Notes: generated by a model from the sequence alone, not told the origin. Counted from the stretch's first letter, positions 8,784 through 17,390 are shown. The stretch is DNA of 48,257 nucleotides from Oscillibacter sp. (GCA_022791135.1 JAAVYM010000003.1:1-48257), one strand, 5' to 3'. Translations and numbers: made by a program.

Positions 8784-9860
8784 ATGGCAAAGACGAAAAA
8801 AGGGGTCCGGCTGGAGCACATCTCCAAGATCTATCAGGACCCCAAGACCGGCAAGGACTTCTACGCAGTGAAGGACACCTCCCTGACCATCGAACCCGGC
8901 TCTTTTGTGACGCTGCTGGGTCCCTCCGGCTGCGGCAAGACCACCACGCTGCGGATGATCGCCGGGTTTGAAAGCCCCGACGAGGGGGAGATTTACCTGG
9001 GGGACGAGGCCATCAACGCCCTGACCCCCAACAAGCGGGATACGGCCATGGTCTTCCAGAGCTACGCCCTGCTGCCCCATTACAACGTCTTTGACAACGT
9101 AGCCTACGGCCTGAAGCTTCGAAAGGTCCCTGCCGAGGAAATCAAGCGGCGGGTGATGCACATTCTGGATTTGGTGGAGCTGACGGGGATGGAGGGCCGG
9201 ATGACAAACCAGCTCTCCGGCGGACAGCAGCAGCGGGTGGCCCTTGCCCGGGCGCTGGTCATCGAGCCGGGCGTGCTGCTGTTCGACGAGCCGCTGAGCA
9301 ATCTGGACGCCAAGCTCCGGGTGTCCATGCGGACGGAGATCCGCCGCATCCAGCAAGAGGTGGGCATTACTGCCATTTATGTCACTCACGACCAGAGTGA
9401 GGCCATGGCCCTCTCGGACAACATCATTGTGATGAACAAAGGTGTCGTGGCCCAGATGGGCACGCCTCAGGAGATCTACTACCGGCCGGTGAACGAGTTC
9501 GTGGCGGACTTCATCGGCGAGGCGAACTTCCTCAAGGGGACGCTGGACAGGATGGATGGGGATCATGCTATTTTAAATGTGGAAGGCCACCCTGCCCGGG
9601 TTCCTGCCAAGGCGGAGATGGAAATCGGGAAAGAGTATACCGTAGTGCTGCGCCCAGAGTCCGCCCGGCTGGCGGACCAGGGGGGGCTGCCTTGTGAGGT
9701 GGTCTTGTCCTGCTTCATGGGGTCCTACCAGAACTATCATGTGACGGTGGGGAATACCCTGGTGAAGCTGACGGATTACAATCCCAAGAACAAGCGGGTC
9801 TATCAGGTGGGGGAGAGCTGTTCCCTGGCCTTTGACCCGGAGTCTGTGCATATTCTGTAA
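8784..9860 (+). CDS. ABC importer ATP-binding protein (FbpC/AfuC-like)
   Basis: This 358-residue ATPase energises the importer encoded just upstream. Visible motifs are Walker A GPSGCGKTT (residues 46-54), Q-loop MVFQSYALLPH, signature LSGGQQQRVALARA (near 143), Walker B VLLFDEPLSNLDAKLR and switch histidine YVTHDQSEA. The C-terminal 80 residues form a TOBE-type domain, as in the iron, spermidine and sugar ATPase group. Length is normal for the family. GGAGGAGG at the end of the permease gene serves as ribosome site for ATG 8784. The gene ends 29 nt before a strong terminator. Confidence 0.93.
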   Translation: MAKTKKGVRLEHISKIYQDPKTGKDFYAVKDTSLTIEPGSFVTLLGPSGCGKTTTLRMIAGFESPDEGEIYLGDEAINALTPNKRDTAMVFQSYALLPHYNVFDNVAYGLKLRKVPAEEIKRRVMHILDLVELTGMEGRMTNQLSGGQQQRVALARALVIEPGVLLFDEPLSNLDAKLRVSMRTEIRRIQQEVGITAIYVTHDQSEAMALSDNIIVMNKGVVAQMGTPQEIYYRPVNEFVADFIGEANFLKGTLDRMDGDHAILNVEGHPARVPAKAEMEIGKEYTVVLRPESARLADQGGLPCEVVLSCFMGSYQNYHVTVGNTLVKLTDYNPKNKRVYQVGESCSLAFDPESVHIL

Positions 9861-9889
9861 GCGGGCGCCGTTTATTAAAAATCTCTATC

Positions 9890-9933
9890 ATGCCCCTGCC
9901 CGCCTCTGGCGGGCAGGGGCATCGTCGGTTTTT
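9890..9933 (+). terminator. Terminator of the ABC importer operon
   Basis: A perfect 15-bp stem, ATGCCCCTGCCCGCC (9890-9904) with GGCGGGCAGGGGCAT (9908-9922), has a TCT loop and is followed by CGTCGG and five T. It is the strongest terminator in the first 10 kb. Confidence 0.85.
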
Positions 9934-10102
9934 GGCAGGCGGATTTCCCTCAAAACCATGCGGTTTTCCCGCAAATCATCCTGGGGGGTGTGAAAACTGA
10001 TATGATAAACGGTGTTTTCGCCTGGGGCGGCTGCTGCCGTTAGGCAGCGAAAGCATGTGAAATACTGCAGAGAAAAATATACAAAAATCGTTGAAAATAA
10101 AC

Positions 10103-10131
10103 TTCACATACACGGGGGGGTGTGCTATAAT
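10103..10131 (+). promoter_or_regulatory. Promoter of the Pel-type polysaccharide operon
   Basis: TTCACA (10103-10108), 17-bp spacer, TATAAT (10126-10131), with TGC just before the -10 box (extended -10). It lies in the most AT-rich stretch of the region (about 10060-10230), and the nearest gene downstream starts 500 nt away. A weaker TGATATGAT at 9998-10006 could be a second start. Confidence 0.75.
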
Positions 10132-10405
10132 AAGAATCAATTGTTCTTCATATAGGCGTTTTCCTACTTATTTTGATGTATTTACAACAGTTTTTCCTTT
10201 TTTGGAGACTGCGGGAAAATCGCCGCCGGCAGCTTCTGGCCGGGGAGCCATACCATCTATCGCTGCGCGAAAAGCACGCGGCTGAGCAGGTTCATAAATC
10301 GTACAGCGTCCCGGCAAGCTCCATGAGCCTGGGGAATGCATAGCTTCGGGGCGGTTTGGAGCTGCGGTGCTGCGTGGGTTTTCGCTTCTGCGGGCGCTGG
10401 GTTCG

Positions 10406-10427
10406 GGGCCTGTTTTAAAACAGGCCC
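10406..10427. repeat. 22-bp perfect palindrome in the operon leader
   Basis: GGGCCTGTTTT is followed immediately by its exact reverse complement. With no loop it is better suited to a protein-binding site or a mobile-repeat end than to an RNA terminator. Confidence 0.6.
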
Positions 10428-10515
10428 TGGAGGCATCTTAAACTGCAATTTCGCCCAGTAGGAGCGATGCGGCGGGACAGGAGAAGGCCGGTTAAATGAA
10501 AAAACCCATTTTGTG

Positions 10516-10581
10516 CGGCGGCAGCGCCGCCGGGCACGAAAGCGCGCGCTTTCGTGATGATAGCCGTAAACGGCTATCATC
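10516..10581. repeat. Three consecutive inverted repeats in the operon leader
   Basis: CGGCGGC/GCCGCCG (10516-10522 with 10526-10532), then the perfect palindrome CACGAAAGCGC/GCGCTTTCGTG (10535-10556), then GATGATAGCCG/CGGCTATCATC (10556-10566 with 10571-10581, loop TAAA). The three abut within 66 bp. None has a T-run, so simple termination is not the explanation. Confidence 0.65.
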
Positions 10582-10631
10582 ATAACCGGTGTATGCCTCC
10601 GGAGGCGGGCGGCGGAAGGAGTTGAGAGCGG

Positions 10632-11207
10632 TTGTCAGAACTGGAGATGAAAAAGCTGGGCCGGCGAGAACTCCTGGATGTATTGGCGGACCGGGAGGAT
10701 GAAATTGACCGGCTCCGGCTGAAGCTGGTGGAGCTGGAGCGGAAGATGGCGAACCGGGAGGTCCGCATCAGCCGGGCCGGCTCGATCGCCGAGGCTGCGC
10801 TGGCTTTGAACCATGTCTTTGAAAATGCCGAAAAGGCGGCTGCGCAGTACCTGGAGAATATCCAGCGGCTGAGCGGCGAGCAGGAGAGCGTGTGCAGGGA
10901 GATGCAGGAGAAGAGCCAGGCGGAGGCGGAGCGCATCTTGACAGAGGCCAGGAAGCGGGCCGATACGCTGGTGAACGAGTCCCGCAAGGAGTCCGAGTCT
11001 ATCTTGAGCAGCGCCCGGCAGCTGGAGGCCGAGACCATGCAAAAGTGCAGCGAGATGAAGGAAAAGGCCAAGGCGGAGGCGGACGCGTATTGGGACTCGG
11101 TTTACCGGCGGCTGCGGCAGTTCTGCCAGAGCCGGGAGGAATTGAAGGCGTTGCTGCTGGAAAAGAGCGCGCCGCTGCCGGAGGCGTGGGATAATGGGGG
11201 AAATTGA
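10632..11207 (+). CDS. Coiled-coil protein, first gene of the polysaccharide operon
   Basis: This 191-residue charged protein has no membrane segment or signal. An N-terminal motif MKKLGRRELLDVLADREDEIDRL is followed by a short GSIAEAALALNHVFENAEKAA segment. From about residue 75 to 165 there is a long heptad-rich coiled coil full of Ala, Glu, Lys and Arg. I recall similar clostridial proteins annotated loosely as DNA-repair or DivIVA-like; no function is proven. The start is TTG 10632, spaced about ten bases from GGAAGGAG (10614-10621). ATG 10647, five codons later, is the alternative. Position at the head of the Pel-type operon suggests a cytoplasmic scaffold for the membrane complex or a cell-envelope localisation factor. 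Confidence 0.75.
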   Translation: MSELEMKKLGRRELLDVLADREDEIDRLRLKLVELERKMANREVRISRAGSIAEAALALNHVFENAEKAAAQYLENIQRLSGEQESVCREMQEKSQAEAERILTEARKRADTLVNESRKESESILSSARQLEAETMQKCSEMKEKAKAEADAYWDSVYRRLRQFCQSREELKALLLEKSAPLPEAWDNGGN

Positions 11208-11261
11208 GGCGAAAGGCCCCTTTTCCGGCCAGGGGCGGAGAGTGCAGAACAGGGGATTTTG

Positions 11262-11283
11262 ATGGAATCCGGGGAGATTCCAT
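11262..11283. repeat. 8-6-8 inverted repeat upstream of pelD
   Basis: ATGGAATC (11262-11269) and GATTCCAT (11276-11283) pair with a 6-nt loop, 30 nt before the pelD start. It has the size of an operator or a small RNA hairpin; no T-run follows. Confidence 0.4.
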
Positions 11284-11313
11284 GAAATCAGCGGAATTTT
11301 CGGGAGTGGGTCT

Positions 11314-13509
11314 ATGAATGTTTTGCTGATTGGCGGTTCGGGCAGTTTTATTGATAACATTATTATCAAGCTGAAAAAAGAGGGCCACAGAATCAGCCTG
11401 CTGACAGGAAGCAGATATACCGGAACCTCGTATCAGAAGGTTTTTGAAAAATATAATTTTACATACGATTACACCTGTATGGCGGATATTTTCGACAGTG
11501 CAGACCCGGATCTGACCATTTACCTTGGCGCTTTTGACACGAACTACCATTGGAGGGAGCAGGAGGGGGATGCCGTCAAATACTCCGCCGGTTTGATGAA
11601 CATCCTGATGAGCTATTCCACCCGGGGAAAGGGGCGGTTTGTCTACCTCTCCTCCGACGAGGTGTTCAGCGGGGATTACCTGGAGGACATCCGGGAGGAG
11701 GAGTCCGTGACGCCGGTGGGCGTGCGGGGCATGGTGCTGGCCCAGGCGGAGGAGATGTGCAACAACTACCGCAAGAGCCGGGAACTGGACATCATCACGC
11801 TGCGGCTGGACCACTTCTACAACATCCCGGAGAAACGGGCCGATGTGCGGGAGATCTGCAGCGCCATGTGCCTGGAGGCCTTTGAGAAGAAGATGATCCA
11901 CGTCTATCCGGGGCGGAGCTTCTCTTTGCTCTATGAGACGGACGCGGTGGAATTTTTGTGCCGTCTGTCCACCGGAGGAAAGCATCAGGAGTGCTTGTAC
12001 CACATTTCCTCCCCGGACGTGATGACCCAGCGGGAGCTGGCGGAAATCATCCGGGCGGCGATGGGGGAACCGGTGGCCATCGTGGAGGAGCAGGAGATCC
12101 GGGAACGGCGGATTTTATCCGGCGCCCGGTATGAAAGCGAATTCGGCAACCCCTTTTTCTGCCAGGTACAGGGAATCGTGCAGAAAATCACGGCCTACAT
12201 GAAGAAGCACCCGGACCAGTTCCTCAGCGACGGAAGCGGGGAACTGAACTTTTGGCAGCGGCTCTACAAGAAAATCGGCTGGCTGCTGCGGGCGCTGATC
12301 CCGTATGTGGAGAACATGGTGTGCTTCATCCCCTTCTTCATGCTGAATAACCGCGCGGTTGGCAGCACCTATTTCGCTAAGCTGGACTTCTATCTTTTGT
12401 ACGTGCTGCTGTTCGCCATCGTCTATGGCCAGCAGCAGGCCACGTTCTCCGCCGTGCTGGCCGTGGCGGGCTATTGCTTCCGGCAGATGTACAACCGGAC
12501 GGGTTTTGAAGTGCTGCTGGACTCCAATACCTATGTCTGGACGGCGCAGCTGTTCATCCTGGGATTGACCGTGGGCTACATGCGGGACCAGATCCGCCAG
12601 CTGAAGCGGGAGAGCCTGGAGGAGCAGGATTATCTCACCATGCAGATCGCGGATATTCAGGATATCAACGGCAGCAATGTGCGGGTAAAAAACGCGCTGG
12701 AGACCCAGATTGTGAACCAGAACGACAGCGTGGGGAAAATCTACAGCATTACCTCGGCTCTGAACCAGTACAGCTCGGAGGAGGTGCTGTTTTATGCGGC
12801 GGAGATGCTGGGGAAGCTGATGAAGACCAAGGACGTGGCAATTTACACGATTTCCAACGCCACCTATGCCCGGCTGTTTTCCTCCACCTCGGAAAAGGCC
12901 AAGATGCTGGGAAATTCCGTGCGCTATACCGAGCTGGGGGAGATGTACGACACGCTGGCAAAGCGGAAGGTTTTCATCAACCGCCAGCTGGATGAGCGCT
13001 ATCCCCTGATGGCCAACGCCATCTTTGAACAGGATGCGATGCAGCTGATCGTGATGGTGTGGGGCATCCCCTGGGAGAGCATGACCCTGGGCCAGGCAAA
13101 CCACCTGGTGGTCATCAGCTCGCTGATTCAAAACGCGGTGCTGGGCGCCAACCGCTATCTGGCCTCCCTGGAGCAGCAGCGGTATATGGAGGGCACTCCT
13201 ATTCTGAGTGTGGAGGCGTTTTCCGGACTGGTGCAGGCCTTTTTGTCCGCCCGGCGGAAGGGACTCACCGAGTGCACGCTGCTGCGGGCCGAGTCGGAGG
13301 AGGGCGAGGTCAAGAAAAACGGCTGCCTGGTTGCCGGCAGGCTGCGCCAGAGCGACTATACGGGGATTTTAGAAGACGGCGGGCTGTACGTGCTGCTGGC
13401 CAATACCAGCCGCGAGGATGCGTCGCATGTCATGCAGAGGTTTTTGGAGCTTGGCATTCATACCCGGATTGTGGAGAGGGTGGAGGACGACGGAGATGAC
13501 GCAGCTTAG
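11314..13509 (+). CDS. pelD: PelX-like epimerase domain fused to PelD-type c-di-GMP receptor
   Basis: This 731-residue fusion begins with an extended-SDR (UDP-sugar epimerase-like) Rossmann domain, residues 1 to about 290: VLLIGGSGSFI at the nucleotide site and FVYLSSDEVFSG. The YxxxK catalytic pair expected about 25 residues later is missing (GVRGMVLAQAEEM there). Several membrane segments (about 325-430) follow, then a short coiled coil, a GAF-like domain (about 470-620) and a degenerate GGDEF domain (about 630-725). The last part lacks GGDEF but keeps RQSD (678-681), matching the RxxD site through which PelD binds c-di-GMP. PelD gates polymer synthesis in the inner membrane with PelE, PelF and PelG, the next three genes. 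A ribosome site GGAG lies at 11303-11306. Confidence 0.8.
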   Translation: MNVLLIGGSGSFIDNIIIKLKKEGHRISLLTGSRYTGTSYQKVFEKYNFTYDYTCMADIFDSADPDLTIYLGAFDTNYHWREQEGDAVKYSAGLMNILMSYSTRGKGRFVYLSSDEVFSGDYLEDIREEESVTPVGVRGMVLAQAEEMCNNYRKSRELDIITLRLDHFYNIPEKRADVREICSAMCLEAFEKKMIHVYPGRSFSLLYETDAVEFLCRLSTGGKHQECLYHISSPDVMTQRELAEIIRAAMGEPVAIVEEQEIRERRILSGARYESEFGNPFFCQVQGIVQKITAYMKKHPDQFLSDGSGELNFWQRLYKKIGWLLRALIPYVENMVCFIPFFMLNNRAVGSTYFAKLDFYLLYVLLFAIVYGQQQATFSAVLAVAGYCFRQMYNRTGFEVLLDSNTYVWTAQLFILGLTVGYMRDQIRQLKRESLEEQDYLTMQIADIQDINGSNVRVKNALETQIVNQNDSVGKIYSITSALNQYSSEEVLFYAAEMLGKLMKTKDVAIYTISNATYARLFSSTSEKAKMLGNSVRYTELGEMYDTLAKRKVFINRQLDERYPLMANAIFEQDAMQLIVMVWGIPWESMTLGQANHLVVISSLIQNAVLGANRYLASLEQQRYMEGTPILSVEAFSGLVQAFLSARRKGLTECTLLRAESEEGEVKKNGCLVAGRLRQSDYTGILEDGGLYVLLANTSREDASHVMQRFLELGIHTRIVERVEDDGDDAA

Positions 13510-14401
13510 ACTGTTTTTCCTGGTGCTGCTGATCAACGCGCTGGTGGTGCTGCTCTACATGGTGTGGAATGTGCTGATCTGCAAGAAAAAGAATCGGAGC
13601 TTCCTCCTGTGTTCGCTGGTGATGCTGCTGTGCCCGGTTGTGGGGCCTTGCTTTTTTTTGCTGGCATGGCTGCTGTTCCGGCTGTTTTACTTTGCTCCGG
13701 TGGACCTGGAGGACGTGGTGTTCAGTAAGGCGCGGGCAAAGAGGTTCGTCCACGCTGAGGAGGAGCGGGAGCGGAACCTGGCCCCTCTGGAGGAGGCGAT
13801 TGAGATTACGGAGGCCGGCGACCTGCGGACGCTGATGATGAATGTGGTTCGGGGCGATATACAAAACTCTCTGGCGACCATCGCCCTGGCGATGAACAGC
13901 GAGGATACGGAGACGGCCCATTACGCGGCGTCTGTACTCCAGAATACGCTGAACATCTTTCAGGACAACGTGGAAAAGCAGATCGCCCTCATCCGCCAGG
14001 AGGATGAAAACCGCCTTCAGTATGCGGATGCGCTGGTGGGCTATATGAACCAGGTGCTGGAGCAAAAGGTCCTGACGGGCTTGGAGCAGGAGCGGTATGT
14101 CCGGCTGCTGGAGGAAGTCTGCGAGATCCTCTACCAGGAGGGGCAAGAGCAGATGCGCAGCAGCCACTTCGAGGCCATCAGCCTCCGGCTGCTGGATTTG
14201 GAGGATTTCGAGGACTGCGAAAAGTGGTGCATGCGGGCCGCGGCCCGTTTTCCCAATACGCTGGGCACCTATTCCTGTTTGCTGAAGCTCTATTTCAGCA
14301 GCGGCCAGCGGGAGAAATTCTTTGAAACCATCGGGGAGCTGAAGCGCTCGCCGGTGGTGATTGACCGGGAGACGCTGGAGCTGATCCGGGTCTTCCAGTG
14401 A
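13496..14401 (+). CDS. pelE: PelE-like membrane/TPR protein
   Basis: This 301-residue protein has two N-terminal membrane helices (about residues 5-26 and 35-65, the second long and interrupted by CPVVGPC) followed by a helical, repeat-like cytoplasmic part. The final third reads as tetratricopeptide-type helices (ISLRLLDLEDFEDCEKWCM, AAARFPNTLGTYSCLLKLYF). That matches PelE, which holds PelD, PelF and PelG together. Sequence identity alone would not name it; the position between PelD and PelF does much of the work. ATG 13496 overlaps the pelD stop by 14 bases with GGAGGACG upstream, indicating translational coupling. Confidence 0.7.
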   Translation: MTQLRLFFLVLLINALVVLLYMVWNVLICKKKNRSFLLCSLVMLLCPVVGPCFFLLAWLLFRLFYFAPVDLEDVVFSKARAKRFVHAEEERERNLAPLEEAIEITEAGDLRTLMMNVVRGDIQNSLATIALAMNSEDTETAHYAASVLQNTLNIFQDNVEKQIALIRQEDENRLQYADALVGYMNQVLEQKVLTGLEQERYVRLLEEVCEILYQEGQEQMRSSHFEAISLRLLDLEDFEDCEKWCMRAAARFPNTLGTYSCLLKLYFSSGQREKFFETIGELKRSPVVIDRETLELIRVFQ

Positions 14402-14426
14402 CGGCGGAGATCGGGAGGGACGAAGT

Positions 14427-15866
14427 GTGAAAATCTGCTTGGTTGCGGAGGGATGCTACCCCTATGTGGTGGGGGGCGTATCCAGCTGGATTCACAGCAT
14501 GGTTCAGGCGTGGCCCCGGGAGGAGTTCATCCTGCTGGCCATCGTGCCGGACCGCTCAGTCAGCGGGCAGTTTAAGTACGAGCTTCCTCAAAATCTCACG
14601 GCTGTATACGAGGTATACCTGAGCGACAAGGACTGGGGCCGGCGGAAGCGCACCAAGCGCCGGACCAAGCTGCGGACCAAGGAGTATAAGGCGCTGCAAA
14701 GCATCGTGTCCGGAAAGGACGTGGATTGGGACACAGTGTTTACCATGTTCCAGAAAAAGCAGTTCTCCATTGATGATTTGCTGATGGGCGGGGATTTTCT
14801 CCGGATCGTGGAGAGCTATTATCAGCAGCGGTATCCTTATATTGGCTTTTCGGACTTCTTGTGGACCATGCGCTCCATCTATCTGCCGCTGTTCCGGATT
14901 TTGCAGACGAAGCTGCCGGAGGCGGATATCTATCACTGCGTGGCCACCGGTTACGCCGGGGTGCTGGGCAGCATGGGCAGTTTCCTCTACAATTGCGGGC
15001 TACTGATTTCAGAGCACGGCATCTACACCCGGGAGCGGGAGGAGGAGCTGCTGAAGGCGGACTGGGTGGACGGCATTTACAAAAATGTGTGGATGGACCA
15101 GTTTCAGAAGATGTCCCGGTTGGCCTATGAGCGGGCGGATGTGGTGACATGCCTCTATGGCCGGGCGGGAAAGCTCCAGGCGGAGATGGGCTGTCCGCCG
15201 GAGAAGATTCACATCACGCCCAACGGCATTATTACCCAGTCGCTGGAGAACCTGCCGGGAAAGACGGCGGAGGACGAGAGTTTTATCAATATCGGCGCAA
15301 TCCTCCGGGTGACGCCCATCAAGGACGTGAAAACCATGATACGCGCCTTTGCCTTTGCCAAGGAGCGGGACCGGCGGCTGCGGCTGTGGATCATGGGTCC
15401 CACGGACGAGGACGAGAAGTATGCGGAGGAGTGCATGGAGTTGGTGGAGGGCCTGGGCGCCCCCGACGTCATCTTCACCGGGCGGGTCAACGTGAAGGAG
15501 TACCTGGGCCGGATGGACTTCACCATCCTCACCAGCATCAGCGAGGGCCAGCCCCTGACGATCCTGGAGAGCTACGCCGCCCGGAAGCCTGTAATCGCCA
15601 CGGACGTGGGAAACTGCCGGGAGCTGATTTACGGCGAGAACGACGGCTGCGGCAAGGCGGGCATTTTGACCCACGTGATGAACATTACGGAGATTTCCCA
15701 GGCGATGCTGGAGCTGGCCGGCTCCCAGAAGATGCGGGAGGAGATGGGGGAGTGCGGCTGGCGCAGGGTCCAGCTTCGCCACCGCATCCAGCAGATGCAG
15801 CAGGCCTACGAGGATATTTACAAGGAGATCGGCTGGGCCCATGACCGGCCCTGGGGAGACATATAA
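14427..15866 (+). CDS. pelF: PelF glycosyltransferase (GT4 family)
   Basis: This 479-residue protein is the cytosolic polymerising glycosyltransferase of Pel synthesis. The opening EGCYPYVVGGVSSWIHSM is the hallmark of PelF, and the large DUF3492-type N-terminal domain has the usual length. The C-terminal GT-B lobe carries the family's EX7E motif in EGQPLTILE, near residue 375. No membrane segment is seen; PelF is recruited to the membrane by PelD, PelE and PelG. The start is GTG 14427, seven bases after GGGAGGGA; no nearby ATG preserves the conserved N terminus. It ends within two bases of the pelG start. Confidence 0.92.
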   Translation: MKICLVAEGCYPYVVGGVSSWIHSMVQAWPREEFILLAIVPDRSVSGQFKYELPQNLTAVYEVYLSDKDWGRRKRTKRRTKLRTKEYKALQSIVSGKDVDWDTVFTMFQKKQFSIDDLLMGGDFLRIVESYYQQRYPYIGFSDFLWTMRSIYLPLFRILQTKLPEADIYHCVATGYAGVLGSMGSFLYNCGLLISEHGIYTREREEELLKADWVDGIYKNVWMDQFQKMSRLAYERADVVTCLYGRAGKLQAEMGCPPEKIHITPNGIITQSLENLPGKTAEDESFINIGAILRVTPIKDVKTMIRAFAFAKERDRRLRLWIMGPTDEDEKYAEECMELVEGLGAPDVIFTGRVNVKEYLGRMDFTILTSISEGQPLTILESYAARKPVIATDVGNCRELIYGENDGCGKAGILTHVMNITEISQAMLELAGSQKMREEMGECGWRRVQLRHRIQQMQQAYEDIYKEIGWAHDRPWGDI

Positions 15867-15867
15867 G

Positions 15868-17373
15868 ATGGCCGGAATCGGTGTAAAACTGAATAAAATC
15901 TTCAGCAAGAACACGATGGTGACAAACATTGTGGGCTTTGGCTACAGCTCCATCATGACCATCGCGCCGATGTGCATGGTCATCGGGGCCATTATGGCCA
16001 TGCAGAACCTCCTGGGCTTTTCCAAGCTGGGCTACGCGCGGCGGGAGCTGTTTGCCTGCACGGTGCTTTACATTTTTATCTTTGGCCTGCTGTCCTGCGC
16101 GCCCTTTAACGCGGTGCTCTCCCGGTATTTGTCGGACATCATCTACAACGAGACCTACGAGGACATCCTGCCCTGCTTTTATACGGGCATGCTCATCAAC
16201 ATGACGTTCTCCGCCCTGTTCGGCGTCCCCTTCTGCATCCATGAGTACCTGGTGGGGGAGGTTTGGATTTTCTACGTGTTTACGGGCTACTGTGGTTACG
16301 TCTGCCTGGCTTTGGTGTTTTACTGCATGCTGTATCTATCCATTTGTAAGGACTACGGCAAGATCTCCTTCTACTTCATCCTCGGCATGGTGATATCCGT
16401 TGTGCTGTCGCTGATCCTGGTGTATTTTTTCCGGGTGGAAGTGAGCTTTGCCATGCTGATTTCTCTGACGGCCGGCTTTTTTCTCATCGCCTGTATGGAG
16501 ATGGCGCTGGTGAAGAGCTACTTCCGCCAAAACAGCCGGAAGTACGGAACGGTGCTGGGGTACTTCAAGCGGTATTGGCAGCTGGTGGGCACCAACTTTT
16601 TCTACACGCTGGGGCTGTATGTTCACAACTTTGTCTTTTGGACCACGGACATGCGCATGGTGGTGGTGAAGAGCTTCGTCTGCGCCCAGCCCTACGACAT
16701 GGCCACATGCCTGGCGATGTTCACGAACCTCTCCGCCAGCGTGATTTTTATCTCCCGGGTGGAGATGCATTTCCACGAGCGGTATAAGCGCTATTCCGAG
16801 GCCGTGATCGGCGGGCGGGGCAACGACATTGAAAACGCCAAAAACCGGATGTTCTACCAGCTGGCAGAGGAGCTGATGAGCCTGGTGCGCATTCAGTTCA
16901 TCGTCAGCGTAATTCTCTTTTTGGTGTGCATCATCCTGCTGCCCCAGTTCGGGTTCGGGGGGCTGGTGCTTCAGATTTACCCCTGCCTGGCAGGGGGGTA
17001 CTTCATCCTCTTTGTCATGTACGCGGCCATCATTTTCCTGTACTATTACAACGATTTGGCCGGGTCGCTGCTGACCTCTTTGAGCTTTTGCGTGGTGACG
17101 CTGGTTGGCAGCATATTCTCCTCCAGGCTGACGCCGGCTTGGTATGGAATGGGCCTGGTAGCGGGAGCGCTGATGGGCTGGACGGTGGCGTATTACAGAA
17201 TCCGGCGGATGGAGGAAAATCTGGACATCCACATATTCTGCTCCGGCAGCATTGTGGATAAGGGCTTTGGCAAGCGGCCGTCCAGCAAGGTCTATGACCG
17301 GCCGATGCCCACAGCCCGCAAGAGGCGCAAACGGTTTCGGCGCAGGAGGCGCGCTTTGTTCGGGCGCAGGTAA
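15868..17373 (+). CDS. pelG: PelG membrane protein (Pel polysaccharide export/synthesis complex)
   Basis: This 501-residue protein has about twelve membrane helices and the flippase-like (MATE/Wzx superfamily) layout of PelG, thought to move the growing Pel polymer across the membrane. It opens with MAGIGVKLNKIFSKNT, close to the conserved PelG start. Mid-protein features include YWQLVGTNFFYTLGLYVHNFVFW and a loop with EMHFHERYKRYSEAV, both typical of PelG. ATG 15868 sits nine bases after GGGGAG and two bases after pelF. An upstream ATG at 15841 would overlap pelF and adds nine residues without family support. The tail is very basic. Confidence 0.9.
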   Translation: MAGIGVKLNKIFSKNTMVTNIVGFGYSSIMTIAPMCMVIGAIMAMQNLLGFSKLGYARRELFACTVLYIFIFGLLSCAPFNAVLSRYLSDIIYNETYEDILPCFYTGMLINMTFSALFGVPFCIHEYLVGEVWIFYVFTGYCGYVCLALVFYCMLYLSICKDYGKISFYFILGMVISVVLSLILVYFFRVEVSFAMLISLTAGFFLIACMEMALVKSYFRQNSRKYGTVLGYFKRYWQLVGTNFFYTLGLYVHNFVFWTTDMRMVVVKSFVCAQPYDMATCLAMFTNLSASVIFISRVEMHFHERYKRYSEAVIGGRGNDIENAKNRMFYQLAEELMSLVRIQFIVSVILFLVCIILLPQFGFGGLVLQIYPCLAGGYFILFVMYAAIIFLYYYNDLAGSLLTSLSFCVVTLVGSIFSSRLTPAWYGMGLVAGALMGWTVAYYRIRRMEENLDIHIFCSGSIVDKGFGKRPSSKVYDRPMPTARKRRKRFRRRRRALFGRR

Positions 17374-17390
17374 CGGGGCAGGTGATTGAC

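Larger units (their letters stand above)
10132..10631 (+). other. Long, hairpin-rich leader of the Pel-type operon
   Basis: About 490 nt separate the likely transcription start (~10138) from the first gene. I see no convincing gene on either strand. An AT-rich first part (to ~10230) is followed by GC-rich sequence with several strong inverted repeats, listed separately. I looked for the c-di-GMP riboswitch core because PelD below is a c-di-GMP receptor, and did not recognise it. The segment from about 10260 to 10585 may be an interspersed repeat. Confidence 0.5.

Noticed and set aside
7896-9566. 556-codon minus-strand open frame
   Set aside because: Antisense to the ABC permease and ATPase genes, both fully supported by motifs.
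10091-10285. Small open frame (64 codons) before the polysaccharide operon
   Set aside because: The likely promoter lies inside it, and there is no ribosome site or recognisable pattern.
10257-10583. 108-codon minus-strand frame in the leader
   Set aside because: Not called as a gene: very Arg/Pro-rich, contains the hairpins, no ribosome site. Kept only as a hint of a dispersed repeat.
9935-10631. c-di-GMP riboswitch in the pel leader
   Set aside because: Searched for because PelD is a c-di-GMP receptor, but the conserved core of known classes was not recognised.
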